From Streptomyces sp. NBC_01750 (lineage in GTDB: Bacteria; Actinomycetota; Actinomycetes; Streptomycetales; Streptomycetaceae), in contig NZ_CP109137.1 of NCBI RefSeq assembly GCF_035918095.1, positions 8,124,001 to 8,188,000 on the forward strand: DNA of 64,000 nucleotides, in the 5' to 3' direction. A program made the translations under genes and the position numbers. The notes below the pieces were generated by a model. That model worked only from the letters and a program-made list of their open reading frames with translations. It was not told the origin of the DNA and searched no databases. Shown piece by piece: positions 7,524 through 18,574 of this stretch; the first letter of the stretch is position 1; every line of letters starts with the position of its first letter.

Positions 7524-8804
7524 ATGCAAACCAGTTCTCGCAGCCACGACGCAGTCGTCAGCGCCCCGCTGACCGATCGCATCATGAATTCCTCCCCTCT
7601 CCAGCTCTTCGACAGTGCCTGCCGGCACCTTCTGGGGCGTGGGACGGAATTCGCCGACAGCGTGGTGGAGAAGATCCGCTCCGAGGTGCCGTACTACGCC
7701 GACCTGGTGCTGGCACCACCGGACCTGAGGCAATCCGTGAGCACAGGCGTACGCCACGGGCTGGAAGCCAGCCTGGATCCGACCAGGATCGTGGACGTCG
7801 AGCGTTACACAAGAGAGCTCGGCATAAGACGCGCGCAACAAGGCCGCCCTCTCGACGAGGTGCTGCACGCCTTCCGTGTCGCCGGCTCGGAGGTGTGGAG
7901 CGGGATCATCGGTGTGGTGGAGCGGGACGGACTCGGCGACTCGCGCCAGCTGGTACACGTGGCCGAGCTGGTGTGGAAGAGCAACGACCGCGACGCCGTC
8001 CTCGTCGCCGACGCCTACCGGCAGGTCGCCCACGGCGTCGCCAGCCGGCACGGTGAACGCGTCCGCCTGATCCTCGCCGCACTGCTGGAGAACCGCACCG
8101 AACCCGATTTCACCCGGGATGCGGCGGCGATCCTCGATTTGCCGCTCGGCGGACGCTTCGCGGTAGCGGCGCTGCGGGCCACACCGCCCTACGGCCACGT
8201 GCCCAAGACCGTTCCCGAGGTACGCGGCATCCGAATGCTGCGCCACACCTGTCCACAGGGCGATGTGCTCGTCGCCCACCTGGGCGACCGTCCTCTGGAC
8301 GCGCTCGCCTCCGGCCTGGCCGCCGGTCCCGGGATGCGTATCGGGATCAGCCCTGTCGTGCAGGGTCTGGACAGCCTGTCGCGTGCGCGTGACATGGCCG
8401 AACTCGCCGTTCGCACCTGCCGGGCCGACGGTGAGATCGCCCGGCTCGACACCTGCCTGCCCGACGGGCTCCTGATCTCACGGCCCGACCTGTCCGCCGA
8501 GCTGGCCCACCGGGTGCTCCGGCCCCTGTACGACCTTGAGCCCGCCGACCGTGACACGCTCTTCGACACCCTCGGTATCTGGGTGGAGAACGGTGGCTCC
8601 GCCGTCAGGACCGCCCGGCACATGTTCTGCCATCGCAACACCGTGCTCAATCGTCTGCGCCGCTTCGAGCAGATTACCGGACTCGCTCTGTCCCGCCCAC
8701 GCGATCTGGTGCAGCTCACCCTCGCGCTCGACGCGCACCGCCTGCTCGGACCAGCCGCCGTTCTGGGCGCCCCGTACGAATTGAACCCCCTGCCGTCTGC
8801 CTGA
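7524..8804 (+). CDS. PucR-type (CdaR-like) helix-turn-helix transcriptional regulator
   Basis: 426 residues from the ATG at 7524, preceded by GGAGGG; an in-frame ATG 20 codons later is an alternative. The N-terminal helical domain (SVVEKIRSEVPYYADL...) resembles the RsbRD/GGDEF-like sensor part of PucR-type regulators. The middle contains VASRHGERVRLILAALL and a degenerate cyclase-like fold. The C-terminal HTH_30 domain is clear: TLGIWVENGGSAVRTARHMF, then CHRNTVLNRLRRFEQITG at about residues 370-390. Such regulators respond to metabolites (purines, sugar acids). It lies just upstream of a small membrane protein and SSS symporter pair on the same strand, which it may activate. Confidence 0.85.
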   Translation: MQTSSRSHDAVVSAPLTDRIMNSSPLQLFDSACRHLLGRGTEFADSVVEKIRSEVPYYADLVLAPPDLRQSVSTGVRHGLEASLDPTRIVDVERYTRELGIRRAQQGRPLDEVLHAFRVAGSEVWSGIIGVVERDGLGDSRQLVHVAELVWKSNDRDAVLVADAYRQVAHGVASRHGERVRLILAALLENRTEPDFTRDAAAILDLPLGGRFAVAALRATPPYGHVPKTVPEVRGIRMLRHTCPQGDVLVAHLGDRPLDALASGLAAGPGMRIGISPVVQGLDSLSRARDMAELAVRTCRADGEIARLDTCLPDGLLISRPDLSAELAHRVLRPLYDLEPADRDTLFDTLGIWVENGGSAVRTARHMFCHRNTVLNRLRRFEQITGLALSRPRDLVQLTLALDAHRLLGPAAVLGAPYELNPLPSA

Positions 8805-9018
8805 CGACGGATGCCCGTTCGTGGCGGCACGGCGCAGGCGCCACGGGCCACGGCACGGCACACGCGGCTGAATGGGCATCAGCACAGTGACCTCATGTCG
8901 GTATTGGGAGTGGGCAACAGAGCGAGCACAGCGCGTGGACCGGCCATAGCCGCACGTGCTCTGGTGAGCCCCGCACCTGAGGGGATCCGCCCTCATACCT
9001 GCCCGCCAGGAGACCGTC

Positions 9019-9288
9019 ATGGCTCAACAACACGCCGCCCGGCTTCATCATCAACCACGGCCGCATCGCCCGGGTGTCGCTTTCGCCGTGGTCAATGGAC
9101 TGACCTTCGGCGTACATCTGCTGCTCGCCTGCTCTGCCGCCGACTTCATGGCCACCCGCATCTGGGGAGAGACCACCATCGGCGTGCTGGCAGTTCTCCT
9201 CCAGGGGTCTCTCCTGCTGTGGACGGCGGCGCGGTACGACCGGCGTGCGGGTATGGGCGTACCGAACGAGCAGGACGTGGAGTACTGA
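9019..9288 (+). CDS. Small membrane protein partner of SSS symporter (DUF485-like)
   Basis: 89 residues from an ATG preceded by AGGAG. Two hydrophobic segments (about residues 20-42, GVAFAVVNGLTFGVHLLLAC, and 53-70, TIGVLAVLLQGSLLLW) make a two-helix membrane protein. The stop overlaps the start of the symporter gene (TGATG), so the two are translationally coupled. Small two-helix DUF485 proteins commonly precede acetate/solute:sodium symporters in the same arrangement. The DUF485 assignment rests mainly on size, topology and position. Confidence 0.65.
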   Translation: MAQQHAARLHHQPRPHRPGVAFAVVNGLTFGVHLLLACSAADFMATRIWGETTIGVLAVLLQGSLLLWTAARYDRRAGMGVPNEQDVEY

Positions 9289-10895
9289 TGAATCCTGACG
9301 TCCTCCTCGCCGCCGTGCCCGGCACCCTGGACACGGACACGCGCTCCCTGGTTCTCGTGGGCTTTCTGACCTTGATCGTCCCCATACTGTTCATCAGCGT
9401 TCTCAGCGGCCCTGAGAGGGACCGGGTCAACGAGTTCTACACAGCAGGCCGCAGGCTTCCGCCGCTGCGGGGGGCCCTCGTACTGTCCGGGGCCTACCTG
9501 TCCGCGGCCACGGTGCTCGGCACCACCGGCACCGTGGCGGTCTTTGGCTACGACGGTCTGTTCATCGCTCTGTGCACCGTGCTCTCACTCGGCGTGCTCC
9601 TCCTGCTGGCCGCCCCCCTGCGCGAGCGCGGCAGCTACACCTTGGGTGACACCTTCGCTCTGCGGGCTCCGGGGCCCGCGGTGAGGATCGCGGTTGCCTT
9701 CGTGACATTGAGCGCATGCGTCCCCTACCTGGTTGTGCAACTCTCCGGTGCGGGAGCGACCACCGCGATGCTGATGGGGCTGTCGGGGCCGGGCGCCGCA
9801 CAGACGGCCATCGTCATGATCGGCGCGCTGGTCGTCTGCGCCACAGCGTTCGGCGGTATGCGTGGAACCCTCGCCCTTCAGGTGATCAAAACGGTGGCGC
9901 TGCTCTGCATGGCCGTGGCCGTGACAGCTGTGCTGTTCCATCGCTTCCACTGGAGCACCGACTCGCTCGTCGACGCCGCCAGACAGGGCAGCGGCCGACC
10001 GGCCGTCTATATGCGTCCAGGCCTCCGGTTCGCCGGCAGCACCGGCGCCCGGGGCACACTCGACTTCGTCGGCTTGATGATCACCATCGTGCTGGGGGTG
10101 GCGTGCATGCCCCACGTTGCCATGCAACTCAACGCGGCTCGCGACCCGGCCTCCGCGCGCCGCACGGTGCGCCACACCGTCGGCATCGTCGGTGCTTTCT
10201 GCCTCGCCACAGCGGTGACGGGGTTCGCGGCCGCCGCGTTGATCGGTGCCCCGGCGATCCTGGCCGCGGATCCGGGAGGCAACAGCAGCCTGCTGATGCT
10301 CACCGGCGAGCTGGCGGGCGGCTCGTCCATCGACACGGGCGGGGCATTCCTCGTCGTTCTCGTTTCCTCCGCGGTGTTCCTCACCGCGCTGTCGGTCGTG
10401 GCGAGCGTGACGCTGGCGGCCGCCGGTGCGATCGCCCACGACCTGTACACGCAGGTTCTGTTCCGTGGGAGTACGACCGAGGGCCGGGAGGTTGCCGCCG
10501 CGCGCTGGGCGTCCGCCGGGGTCGGAATACTGAGCATCGGGTTGGCGGTCTGGGTCCAGGGATGGAACGTCGGTTTCCTGTCGGCTCTCGCTCTGGGGGT
10601 GGCTGCCTCCTGTCTGCTGCCGGCGCTGGTGTACTCACTCTTCTGGAAGGGCTACACACGAACCGGGCTGCTCTGGACGCTGTACGGAGGCCTGTGCTGT
10701 GCCATCGGGCTGCAGATCTCCGGCCCGGTCTTCTCGGGCACGCCCTTGGCGTTCTTCCCGGAGTGGCACCTCAACTGGTTCCCGCTCCAGACGGTTGTCC
10801 TCGTGTCCATGCCGGTCGCGTTCCTGCTCGGCTGGCTGGGCAGCGTTGTGGGAAGGCGGCGGGTGCCGGGGGGCGCGGAGCGTGCCATGGCATAG
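9288..10895 (+). CDS. Sodium:solute symporter (SSS family), acetate/monocarboxylate type
   Basis: 535 residues with about 13 hydrophobic segments. Near the N-terminus is DRVNEFYTAGRRLPPLRGAL, the SSS hallmark after TM1, followed by GAYLSAATVLGTTG. The middle contains the GVACMPHVAMQLNAARDPASARRT segment typical of ActP/MctC-like carriers, where a conserved helix break precedes the P-H pair. Members take up acetate, propionate or pyruvate with sodium or protons. The start codon overlaps the stop of the upstream small membrane protein. The PucR-type regulator upstream may control the pair. Exact substrate uncertain. Confidence 0.85.
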   Translation: MNPDVLLAAVPGTLDTDTRSLVLVGFLTLIVPILFISVLSGPERDRVNEFYTAGRRLPPLRGALVLSGAYLSAATVLGTTGTVAVFGYDGLFIALCTVLSLGVLLLLAAPLRERGSYTLGDTFALRAPGPAVRIAVAFVTLSACVPYLVVQLSGAGATTAMLMGLSGPGAAQTAIVMIGALVVCATAFGGMRGTLALQVIKTVALLCMAVAVTAVLFHRFHWSTDSLVDAARQGSGRPAVYMRPGLRFAGSTGARGTLDFVGLMITIVLGVACMPHVAMQLNAARDPASARRTVRHTVGIVGAFCLATAVTGFAAAALIGAPAILAADPGGNSSLLMLTGELAGGSSIDTGGAFLVVLVSSAVFLTALSVVASVTLAAAGAIAHDLYTQVLFRGSTTEGREVAAARWASAGVGILSIGLAVWVQGWNVGFLSALALGVAASCLLPALVYSLFWKGYTRTGLLWTLYGGLCCAIGLQISGPVFSGTPLAFFPEWHLNWFPLQTVVLVSMPVAFLLGWLGSVVGRRRVPGGAERAMA

Positions 10896-10939
10896 GGCGG
10901 CGGCTCGACCGGACCGGGCCAACGCCCGCAGAGGGGTTG

Positions 10940-10961
10940 CGGCCGTTCCTGTGAACGGCCG
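10940..10961. terminator. Hairpin between convergent genes
   Basis: CGGCCGTTC and GAACGGCCG form a perfect 9-bp stem with a 4-nt CTGT loop, between the convergent symporter and phosphatase genes. Confidence 0.75.
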
Positions 10962-11004
10962 TGGCTCATGGACGGATCTCATAGGCCGTGGCTCATAGAC
11001 GGAT
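10957..11004. repeat. Two-copy 21-bp direct repeat at a gene 3' end
   Basis: Copies at 10957-10977 and 10984-11004 begin GGCCGTGGCTCAT and differ at one base. The second copy contains the last codons and the stop of the phosphatase gene; the first lies just beyond it and overlaps the terminator stem. It looks like a small local duplication. Confidence 0.8.
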
Positions 11005-12243
11005 GACGACAAGAGCGGTGTCGTCGGTGTTGCCGCCCGGTGGGATCAGTGTGGACAGCAGGCGGTCGGCGAGGCTGTCGGCATCGGCAGTGGGATGCCG
11101 GGTGAGGCAGTCGGCGAGGCGGGCGAGTCCGGTGTCGATGTCCTCATCGCGGCGTTCGATCAGTCCATCGGTATAGAGCACGAGGGTGGCGCCGTCGGTG
11201 AAGGCGGCGGCGGCCTGGGGGTGGGGGATGTGTTCGGGGCGGGCGCCGAGTGGGGGGTCGGTGGCCCGGTCGAGAAATTCGACCAGGCCATCGGGATGGA
11301 GCAGCGCAGGCGGCAGGTGTCCTGCGCTGCTGTAGGTAATGGTGTGGCTGTCCCAGTCGACGATGGCCTGGACCGCTGTGGTGGACTCGGCGCCGTCGAC
11401 GGAGCGGGCGTACTGGCCGACTACATCGAGCGCCGTAGCGGGTCCGTCGGCAACGCGTACGGCCGCGCTGAGGGCGCTGCGCAGCTGTCCCATGACGCCG
11501 GCCGCGGGCAGGCCGTGGCCGACGACGTCGCCGACGGCGACAGCGATGCGGTCGCCGGACAGTTCGGCCAGGTCGTACCAGTCGCCGCACACGTTCAGAG
11601 CGCCGACGGCGGGCCGGTAGCGCACCGCCACCCGGTGATGGCCGACCGGTCGCGGTGCGGGCAGCATCGCTTCCTGCAGGGCGAGGGCGACCTGCCGTTC
11701 GCGGGCGTGTGCCTGGCGCAGTCGTTCGTTGACCTCCTGCAGTTCCCGGGCGCGGGTGTAGAGTTCCGCCTCCATCAGCCGGTGGCGGTCTCCTCCTCGG
11801 GAAGAGCGGGCGCGTCCGTCACGGGTGCGGGCGTTGATGAGCTCGGTGACTTCCTCCACCCGGTGCACGATCAGCACCACCTGCCCGTCCGGACCGAGGA
11901 CGGGGGCGTTGACCGGGCTCCAGTACCGTTCCTCGAACACGCCGGGCCCATCAGCTGCCTCGACGTCGTAGCGTTGCAGCGCCATGCTGTCGCGCGAACC
12001 CGACTCCACCACCCGCAGCAGTGACGCTTTCAGGTTGCGCATGCCGGACGCGTCGGGGTCGCCGGGATTATCCGGGAAGACGTCGAACAGATGGAGACCG
12101 ATCAGCTGTTCCCGGGTGCGGCCCGACAACCGCAGGTACTCCTCGTTGGCGTCGGCGTACACCATCTGCGGATTGAGCAGCGCCACGGCGCTGGGCAAGG
12201 CATGGAAAACGGCCTCATAGTCGGTCGCGGATTCCCACACCAT
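10993..12243 (-). CDS. PAS-SpoIIE (PP2C-type) serine phosphatase
   Basis: 416 residues from the ATG at 12243. A PAS domain covers about residues 1-140 (YEAVFHALPSAVALLNPQMVYADANEEYL), followed by a coiled helical linker (ARELQEVNERLRQAHARERQVALALQ) and a SpoIIE phosphatase domain. That domain has the metal-binding motifs GDWYDL, GDVVGHG, LYTDGLIE and the closing TDDTALVV. Such enzymes dephosphorylate anti-anti-sigma factors in partner-switching cascades, which are abundant in Streptomyces. It is the last and smallest of three consecutive SpoIIE-type genes, 97 bp after the preceding one, and probably in the same operon. Unlike that neighbour it has no kinase-like ATPase domain. Confidence 0.9.
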   Translation of the reverse strand: MVWESATDYEAVFHALPSAVALLNPQMVYADANEEYLRLSGRTREQLIGLHLFDVFPDNPGDPDASGMRNLKASLLRVVESGSRDSMALQRYDVEAADGPGVFEERYWSPVNAPVLGPDGQVVLIVHRVEEVTELINARTRDGRARSSRGGDRHRLMEAELYTRARELQEVNERLRQAHARERQVALALQEAMLPAPRPVGHHRVAVRYRPAVGALNVCGDWYDLAELSGDRIAVAVGDVVGHGLPAAGVMGQLRSALSAAVRVADGPATALDVVGQYARSVDGAESTTAVQAIVDWDSHTITYSSAGHLPPALLHPDGLVEFLDRATDPPLGARPEHIPHPQAAAAFTDGATLVLYTDGLIERRDEDIDTGLARLADCLTRHPTADADSLADRLLSTLIPPGGNTDDTALVVIRL

Positions 12244-12340
12244 TGCTTCCCGCCTTGTGCTGCGTCGCTTCGATCTTGCGACTTTTCCACCATATGCACC
12301 AGCGGAAGCCTCGGCCGGACAGCCACCTGCGCGCGCTGAT

Positions 12341-14788
12341 TCACTCTGCCGACGTGGCGGGCAGCGGTTGTTCGGTCCAGATGGTCTTGCCGTCGCGCGT
12401 GTACCGGGTGCCCCACCGCTCGGTGAGCTGGGCCACCAGGAAGAGTCCGCGACCGCCCTCGTCGGTGGTGCGGGCCCGGCGGAGATGCGGTGAGGTGCTG
12501 CTGGTGTCGGACACTTCGCAGATGAGGTGGCTGTCACGGATGAGGCGTAGGCCGATCGGCCCGCCACCGTACCGGTAGGCGTTGGTGACCAGCTCGCTGA
12601 CGATCAACTCGGTGGTGAAGATCATCTCCTCCAGCCCCCACTCGGTCAGCTGGGATCCGGCCAGCTCGCGGGCCTGAGCGGCGGCGGTAGGTTCTACCGG
12701 CAGCTCCCACGTGGCCACCTTCTCCTTCGGCAGCACGCGGGTACGGGCGATGAGCAGTGCCACGTCGTCGGCCACGTCATCGGTCGGCCGGTCGTGCAGC
12801 AACGCGTCCCCCACCACCCCGCAGGTCTCCTCCAACGAGCGGGTGGGCACGCTCAGCGCCTGGCACAGATCCGCCAGACTCTCGTCGACGTCTCGCTTGC
12901 GGGCCTGGATGAGGCCGTCGGTGTAGAGGGCCAGGAGGCTGCCCTCGGCCAGTTCCAGCTCGGCGGCCTCGAACGGCAGCCCGCCCAGGCCCAGCGGCGG
13001 ACCGGCGGGCAGGTCGACGAGGTGGACCTGCCCGTCCGGGGTCACCATCACCGGCGGCGGATGACCGGCGCGGGCCAGGGCGCATTGCCTGGAGACCGGG
13101 TCGTAGACCGCGTACAGGCAGGTTGCGCCGATGATTTGAGGGAAACGCTCGTCGGTCGGCTCCTGCTCGGCGGCCAGCCGGTCCACTAGGTCATCGAGGC
13201 GGGACAGGACCTCGTCGGGGGTGAGGTCGAGGTTGGCCAGGGTGTGTACGGCGGTGCGCAGCCGGCCCATGGTGGCCGCCGCGTGGATGCCGCGGCCGAC
13301 CACGTCGCCGACGACGAGGGCGACGCGAAGCCCGGAGAGTGGGATGACGTCGAACCAGTCACCACCCACGCCGGTCGTATCGTCGGCAGGCAGGTAGCGG
13401 TGGGCGATTTCGACCGCGGGGTGCGCGGGCACCTCGTGCGGGAGCAGGCTGTGCTGCAGGGTGAGCGCCGCGTCGTGCTGCTGTGTGTAGCGGCGTGCGT
13501 TGTCGATGCAGACCGCGGCGCGGGAGGCGAACTCCGCGGCGAGTGTGAGGTCGTCATCCTCGAACGGCTCGGACCGCTGCCACCGCCAGAGACTGAGCAG
13601 GCCGAGCACGAGCCCCCGGGCGACCAGCGGCACGACCATCAGCGAGGGGTTGCCCAGACTGAGGACGCGCTCGGCCCGCTCCGGGTCCTCGGGGAGCCAC
13701 CCGGTAACGCCTTCCTGACGCGTGTCGAGGACCGGACGCCGCTGGGCCAGGCACCGCGCTTGCAGACTCTCCGGCGGGATGTGAATCGTGCGGCCCACCG
13801 GATACATCACCTGTGGCGTATCCGGCAGAACGCTGCGGATAGCCGTCCGGCGCACGGTTCCGAGTACCTCCTGGATGGGCTCCTCGCCGCGGGCCACCGG
13901 CTCCAGCAGGTCCACGGAGACACAGTCGGCGAGGTCCGGGACCGCGACCTCGGCCAGCTCATTCGCCGTCCTCGCCACGTCCAGCGTGGTTCCGATGCGG
14001 GCGCTCGCCTCGTTGAGCAGGGCGAGCCGATGGCGGGCCCGATAACGTTCGGTCACATCCTCGACCGTCTGTGTCACGCCGAGGATGTGTCCGGAGGGGT
14101 CCTCTATCCGGAATGCGGATATCGATACGAACATCTCATGGCCCGGGTCCCGCCGCAGAGCGCAGGGCTGTTCGGTGAAGATCGAGGACCGGCCCGTCTC
14201 CAGTACCTCCCCCAATTGCCTCACCACCGTGTCGGAGTCCCGCTGGATGAGGAAGTCGCTGACCCGGAGCCCCCGGTGTTGCTCGACCGGTATCTGACTG
14301 AACTTCGAGATCGCCCGGTTCACCCGCAGGAGGCTCAGGTCCGGGGCGAAGACGGACAGACCGATCGGGGAGCGGCGGAACAATCCGTCCAGGACCGACC
14401 GGTCCCTCTCCCACTGGATGACCTCCTCGGCCGGCGCGGCGACGAGAAACCACTCGCGGACGGCGTCGCCCCTCGTGATCGCCCGGGCCCGGCACCCCAG
14501 CTCCACCCGCCGCCCGTCGCGGTGCCGTACGGGCACCACCCCGAACCAGCCCCGATCGCGTACGCATACGGCCAGTGCGTCCATGACGACGTCGTCGTCA
14601 TGGACGTCGATCAGGAAACCGAGCGCCGTCCGCCCGAGCGCCTCCTTCGGCGGGTAGCCGAGCAGCGCCTCGGCCCGCTCGCTCCAGCCGATGACCGTCC
14701 CGCGGTCGTCCAGCACCGCCGAAGCCGCGCGCCGCACCGCGAACGGGTCCTCCGGGCCCTCGCTGAACGTCGTCATCGGTGTGTCCAT
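12341..14788 (-). CDS. PAS-PAS-GAF-SpoIIE-HATPase phosphatase/kinase
   Basis: About 815 residues. I prefer the ATG at 14788; a GTG three codons upstream overlaps the stop of the previous gene, so the two are translationally coupled. Domain order: PAS (about 25-130), PAS (140-260; SPIGLSVFAPDLSLLRVNRA), GAF (270-430; ARIGTTLDVARTANELAEVAVPDLADCV), SpoIIE phosphatase (455-670; GGDWFDV, GDVVGRG, LYTDGLI), and a C-terminal HATPase_c anti-sigma-like domain (690-815; VSELVTNAYRYGGGP, then DEGGRGLFLVAQL). Phosphatase and serine-kinase halves in one chain could set the phosphorylation state of an anti-anti-sigma factor in both directions. It is the only one of the three adjacent proteins with the kinase part. 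Confidence 0.9.
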   Translation of the reverse strand: MDTPMTTFSEGPEDPFAVRRAASAVLDDRGTVIGWSERAEALLGYPPKEALGRTALGFLIDVHDDDVVMDALAVCVRDRGWFGVVPVRHRDGRRVELGCRARAITRGDAVREWFLVAAPAEEVIQWERDRSVLDGLFRRSPIGLSVFAPDLSLLRVNRAISKFSQIPVEQHRGLRVSDFLIQRDSDTVVRQLGEVLETGRSSIFTEQPCALRRDPGHEMFVSISAFRIEDPSGHILGVTQTVEDVTERYRARHRLALLNEASARIGTTLDVARTANELAEVAVPDLADCVSVDLLEPVARGEEPIQEVLGTVRRTAIRSVLPDTPQVMYPVGRTIHIPPESLQARCLAQRRPVLDTRQEGVTGWLPEDPERAERVLSLGNPSLMVVPLVARGLVLGLLSLWRWQRSEPFEDDDLTLAAEFASRAAVCIDNARRYTQQHDAALTLQHSLLPHEVPAHPAVEIAHRYLPADDTTGVGGDWFDVIPLSGLRVALVVGDVVGRGIHAAATMGRLRTAVHTLANLDLTPDEVLSRLDDLVDRLAAEQEPTDERFPQIIGATCLYAVYDPVSRQCALARAGHPPPVMVTPDGQVHLVDLPAGPPLGLGGLPFEAAELELAEGSLLALYTDGLIQARKRDVDESLADLCQALSVPTRSLEETCGVVGDALLHDRPTDDVADDVALLIARTRVLPKEKVATWELPVEPTAAAQARELAGSQLTEWGLEEMIFTTELIVSELVTNAYRYGGGPIGLRLIRDSHLICEVSDTSSTSPHLRRARTTDEGGRGLFLVAQLTERWGTRYTRDGKTIWTEQPLPATSAE

Positions 14789-14790
14789 CG

Positions 14791-16920
<2,130 letters not shown>

Positions 16921-17115
16921 AACGACCTAACCCCGGGGTGGGGCACTATGCCTGCCGGTAACTCCCAGGCCGTCCAAGGGCCGGGTGCTGCCGACGCATC
17001 ACCGGTGCAGCGTCTCCGGTTGCAGCGTTTCCAGGTGCAGTTCCCATCAAATCACCCCGAGGCGCGGCGTGGGCGAACGGAGCCGTGATGCGGAGCTCCC
17101 GGAGGTGGTTGCCGG

Positions 17116-17520
17116 TTACCGGGCCGACCCGGTCGCGCCGTCGAGGGACTGACGGGCCTGAGATCCGGGACGGGTGAGGATGCCGGCGAGCTTGTCGGTC
17201 ATCTCGGGCAGCAGCCAGTAGTACACCCACGTCCCGCGTCGTTCGCAGTCGATCAGCCCGGCCTGACGCAGCAGCTTGAGGTGGTGGGAGATCGTCGGCT
17301 GCGACAGGTCGAACGCCGGGGTCAGGTCGCAGACACAGATCTCGCCGCCGTCGCGCGAGGCGATCATCGACAGCAACCTGAGTCGCACCGGGTCGCCCAG
17401 GGCCTTGAAGACCTTGGCCAGCTCGACGGCCCGGTTCTCGTCCAGGGGAGCGGTCAGCAGAGTGGGGCAGCATCCGCCGATGCCGTCCTGGCCAAGTGTC
17501 ACGAGGTCTTGTTTCGACAT
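17116..17520 (-). CDS. arsR: ArsR-family arsenic-responsive repressor
   Basis: 134 residues. The winged helix shows KALGDPVRLRLLSMI, then the metal-binding ICVCDL box (Cys62 and Cys64 on the alpha-3 helix region), then the DLSQPTISHHLKLLRQAGLI recognition helix and a RRGTWVYYWL wing. The C-V-C-D-L arrangement is the classic As(III)/Sb(III) site of ArsR. Two more Cys (17-18) lie near the N-terminus and may contribute. The gene is divergent from an arsenite methyltransferase, with nested palindromes between the starts, so it probably represses both genes until As(III) binds. Confidence 0.92.
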   Translation of the reverse strand: MSKQDLVTLGQDGIGGCCPTLLTAPLDENRAVELAKVFKALGDPVRLRLLSMIASRDGGEICVCDLTPAFDLSQPTISHHLKLLRQAGLIDCERRGTWVYYWLLPEMTDKLAGILTRPGSQARQSLDGATGSAR

Positions 17521-17542
17521 ACTTCTATGTTGACATCCCTCT

Positions 17543-17568
17543 ATTCAAGGCGCAACCTTGAATTCAAG
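17543..17568. promoter_or_regulatory. ArsR operator: two overlapping palindromes
   Basis: ATTCAAGG and CCTTGAAT (17543-17550, 17556-17563) are perfect inverted repeats with a 5-bp spacer. They overlap a second perfect palindrome, CTTGAATTCAAG (17557-17568). A TTGACA-like -35 (17530-17535) lies just upstream for the plus-strand gene. The location between divergent arsR and arsM and the TTGAA-type half-sites fit ArsR binding. Confidence 0.75.
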
Positions 17569-17626
17569 AACATCGATATAGCCGTCCTGGGGCTGCACCG
17601 GCCCCGGCCATCGAGGAGTGAAGGTC

Positions 17627-18538
17627 ATGAGCGAGCAGTCCACCGATCTGCGCGAGACCGTCCGCCGGCGCTATGCGGCCGCAGCCGTCCAGGTCGCCGA
17701 GGGCAAAAGCACCTGTTGCGGCCCCCAGGCCGTCGAGGTCGACGAGAACTTCGGCTCCACTCTCTATGCCGCCGACGAGCGCGACGCCCTCCCGGCCGAG
17801 GCCGTCGCCGCCTCCCTGGGCTGTGGGAACCCGATCGCCGTCGCCGACCTGAACGAAGGCGACCGCGTCCTCGACCTCGGCTCCGGCGGTGGCATCGACG
17901 TCCTCCTCTCCGCTCGTCGCGTCGGCCCCACCGGCAAGGCCTACGGCCTGGACATGACCGAGGAAATGCTGGCCCTTGCTCTGGCGAACAGGAAGAAGGC
18001 CGGCGCCACCAACGTCGAATTCCTGAAGGGCACCATCGAGGCCATCCCCCTCCCGGCGAACACGATCGACGTCGTCATCTCCAACTGCGTCATCAACCTG
18101 TCCACCGACAAGCAGGCGGTATTCGCCGAGACCTACCGCGTGCTGGTCCCCGGCGGCCGGATCGGCGTCTCCGACGTCATCGCCGACGACACCCTCACCC
18201 CCGCCCAGCGTGCCGAGCGAGGCGACTATGTCGGCTGCATCGCCGGCGCCCTCTCCTTCACCGAATACCGGCAAGGGCTGAAGGCGGCCGGGTTCATCGA
18301 CATCGAGATCACTCCCACCCCCGCCGTCGCCGACGGCATGCACTCCGCCATCGTCCGCGCCACAAAGCCGGCCACCTACACAGCCACCGCCACCGACGGG
18401 GACACCGCCGCCGACACCGACGGGAACCGGGACGGCTGCTGCGGAGTCACCGCCTGTTGCACCACGGGCGAACAGGCCACCGACCCGACCACCACCGTCG
18501 CCGATGCCAAGGCCGCATCGGGCTGCGCCTGCAACTGA
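17627..18538 (+). CDS. arsM: Arsenite S-adenosylmethionine methyltransferase
   Basis: 303 residues from the ATG at 17627 (AAGG just upstream; a GTG at 17618 is also possible). The SAM-binding fold is plain: [20 protein letters not shown] at about 81-100 is motif I, followed by GLDMTEEM. Conserved Cys are at 30-31 (TCCGP), 66 (GCGNP), 154 (SNCVIN) and 204 (GCIAG); the last three correspond to the As(III)-binding Cys of ArsM enzymes. ArsM methylates As(III) stepwise to volatile methylarsines, a detoxification. After residue 250 there is a low-complexity Thr/Ala/Asp linker and a Cys-rich tail (CC at 271-272 and 277-278, C300, C302) that could hand As(III) to the active site. Divergent from arsR. 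Confidence 0.92.
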   Translation: MSEQSTDLRETVRRRYAAAAVQVAEGKSTCCGPQAVEVDENFGSTLYAADERDALPAEAVAASLGCGNPIAVADLNEGDRVLDLGSGGGIDVLLSARRVGPTGKAYGLDMTEEMLALALANRKKAGATNVEFLKGTIEAIPLPANTIDVVISNCVINLSTDKQAVFAETYRVLVPGGRIGVSDVIADDTLTPAQRAERGDYVGCIAGALSFTEYRQGLKAAGFIDIEITPTPAVADGMHSAIVRATKPATYTATATDGDTAADTDGNRDGCCGVTACCTTGEQATDPTTTVADAKAASGCACN

Positions 18539-18574
18539 CCTGACACGACGGCGACGGGGCCCGCCGGGATCCGC

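Noticed and set aside
6692..7585. N-terminal extension of the PPOX protein (about 300 more codons)
   Set aside because: It has no domain, is interrupted by the response-regulator remnant, and the GTG at 6691 has a good AGGAGGA site.
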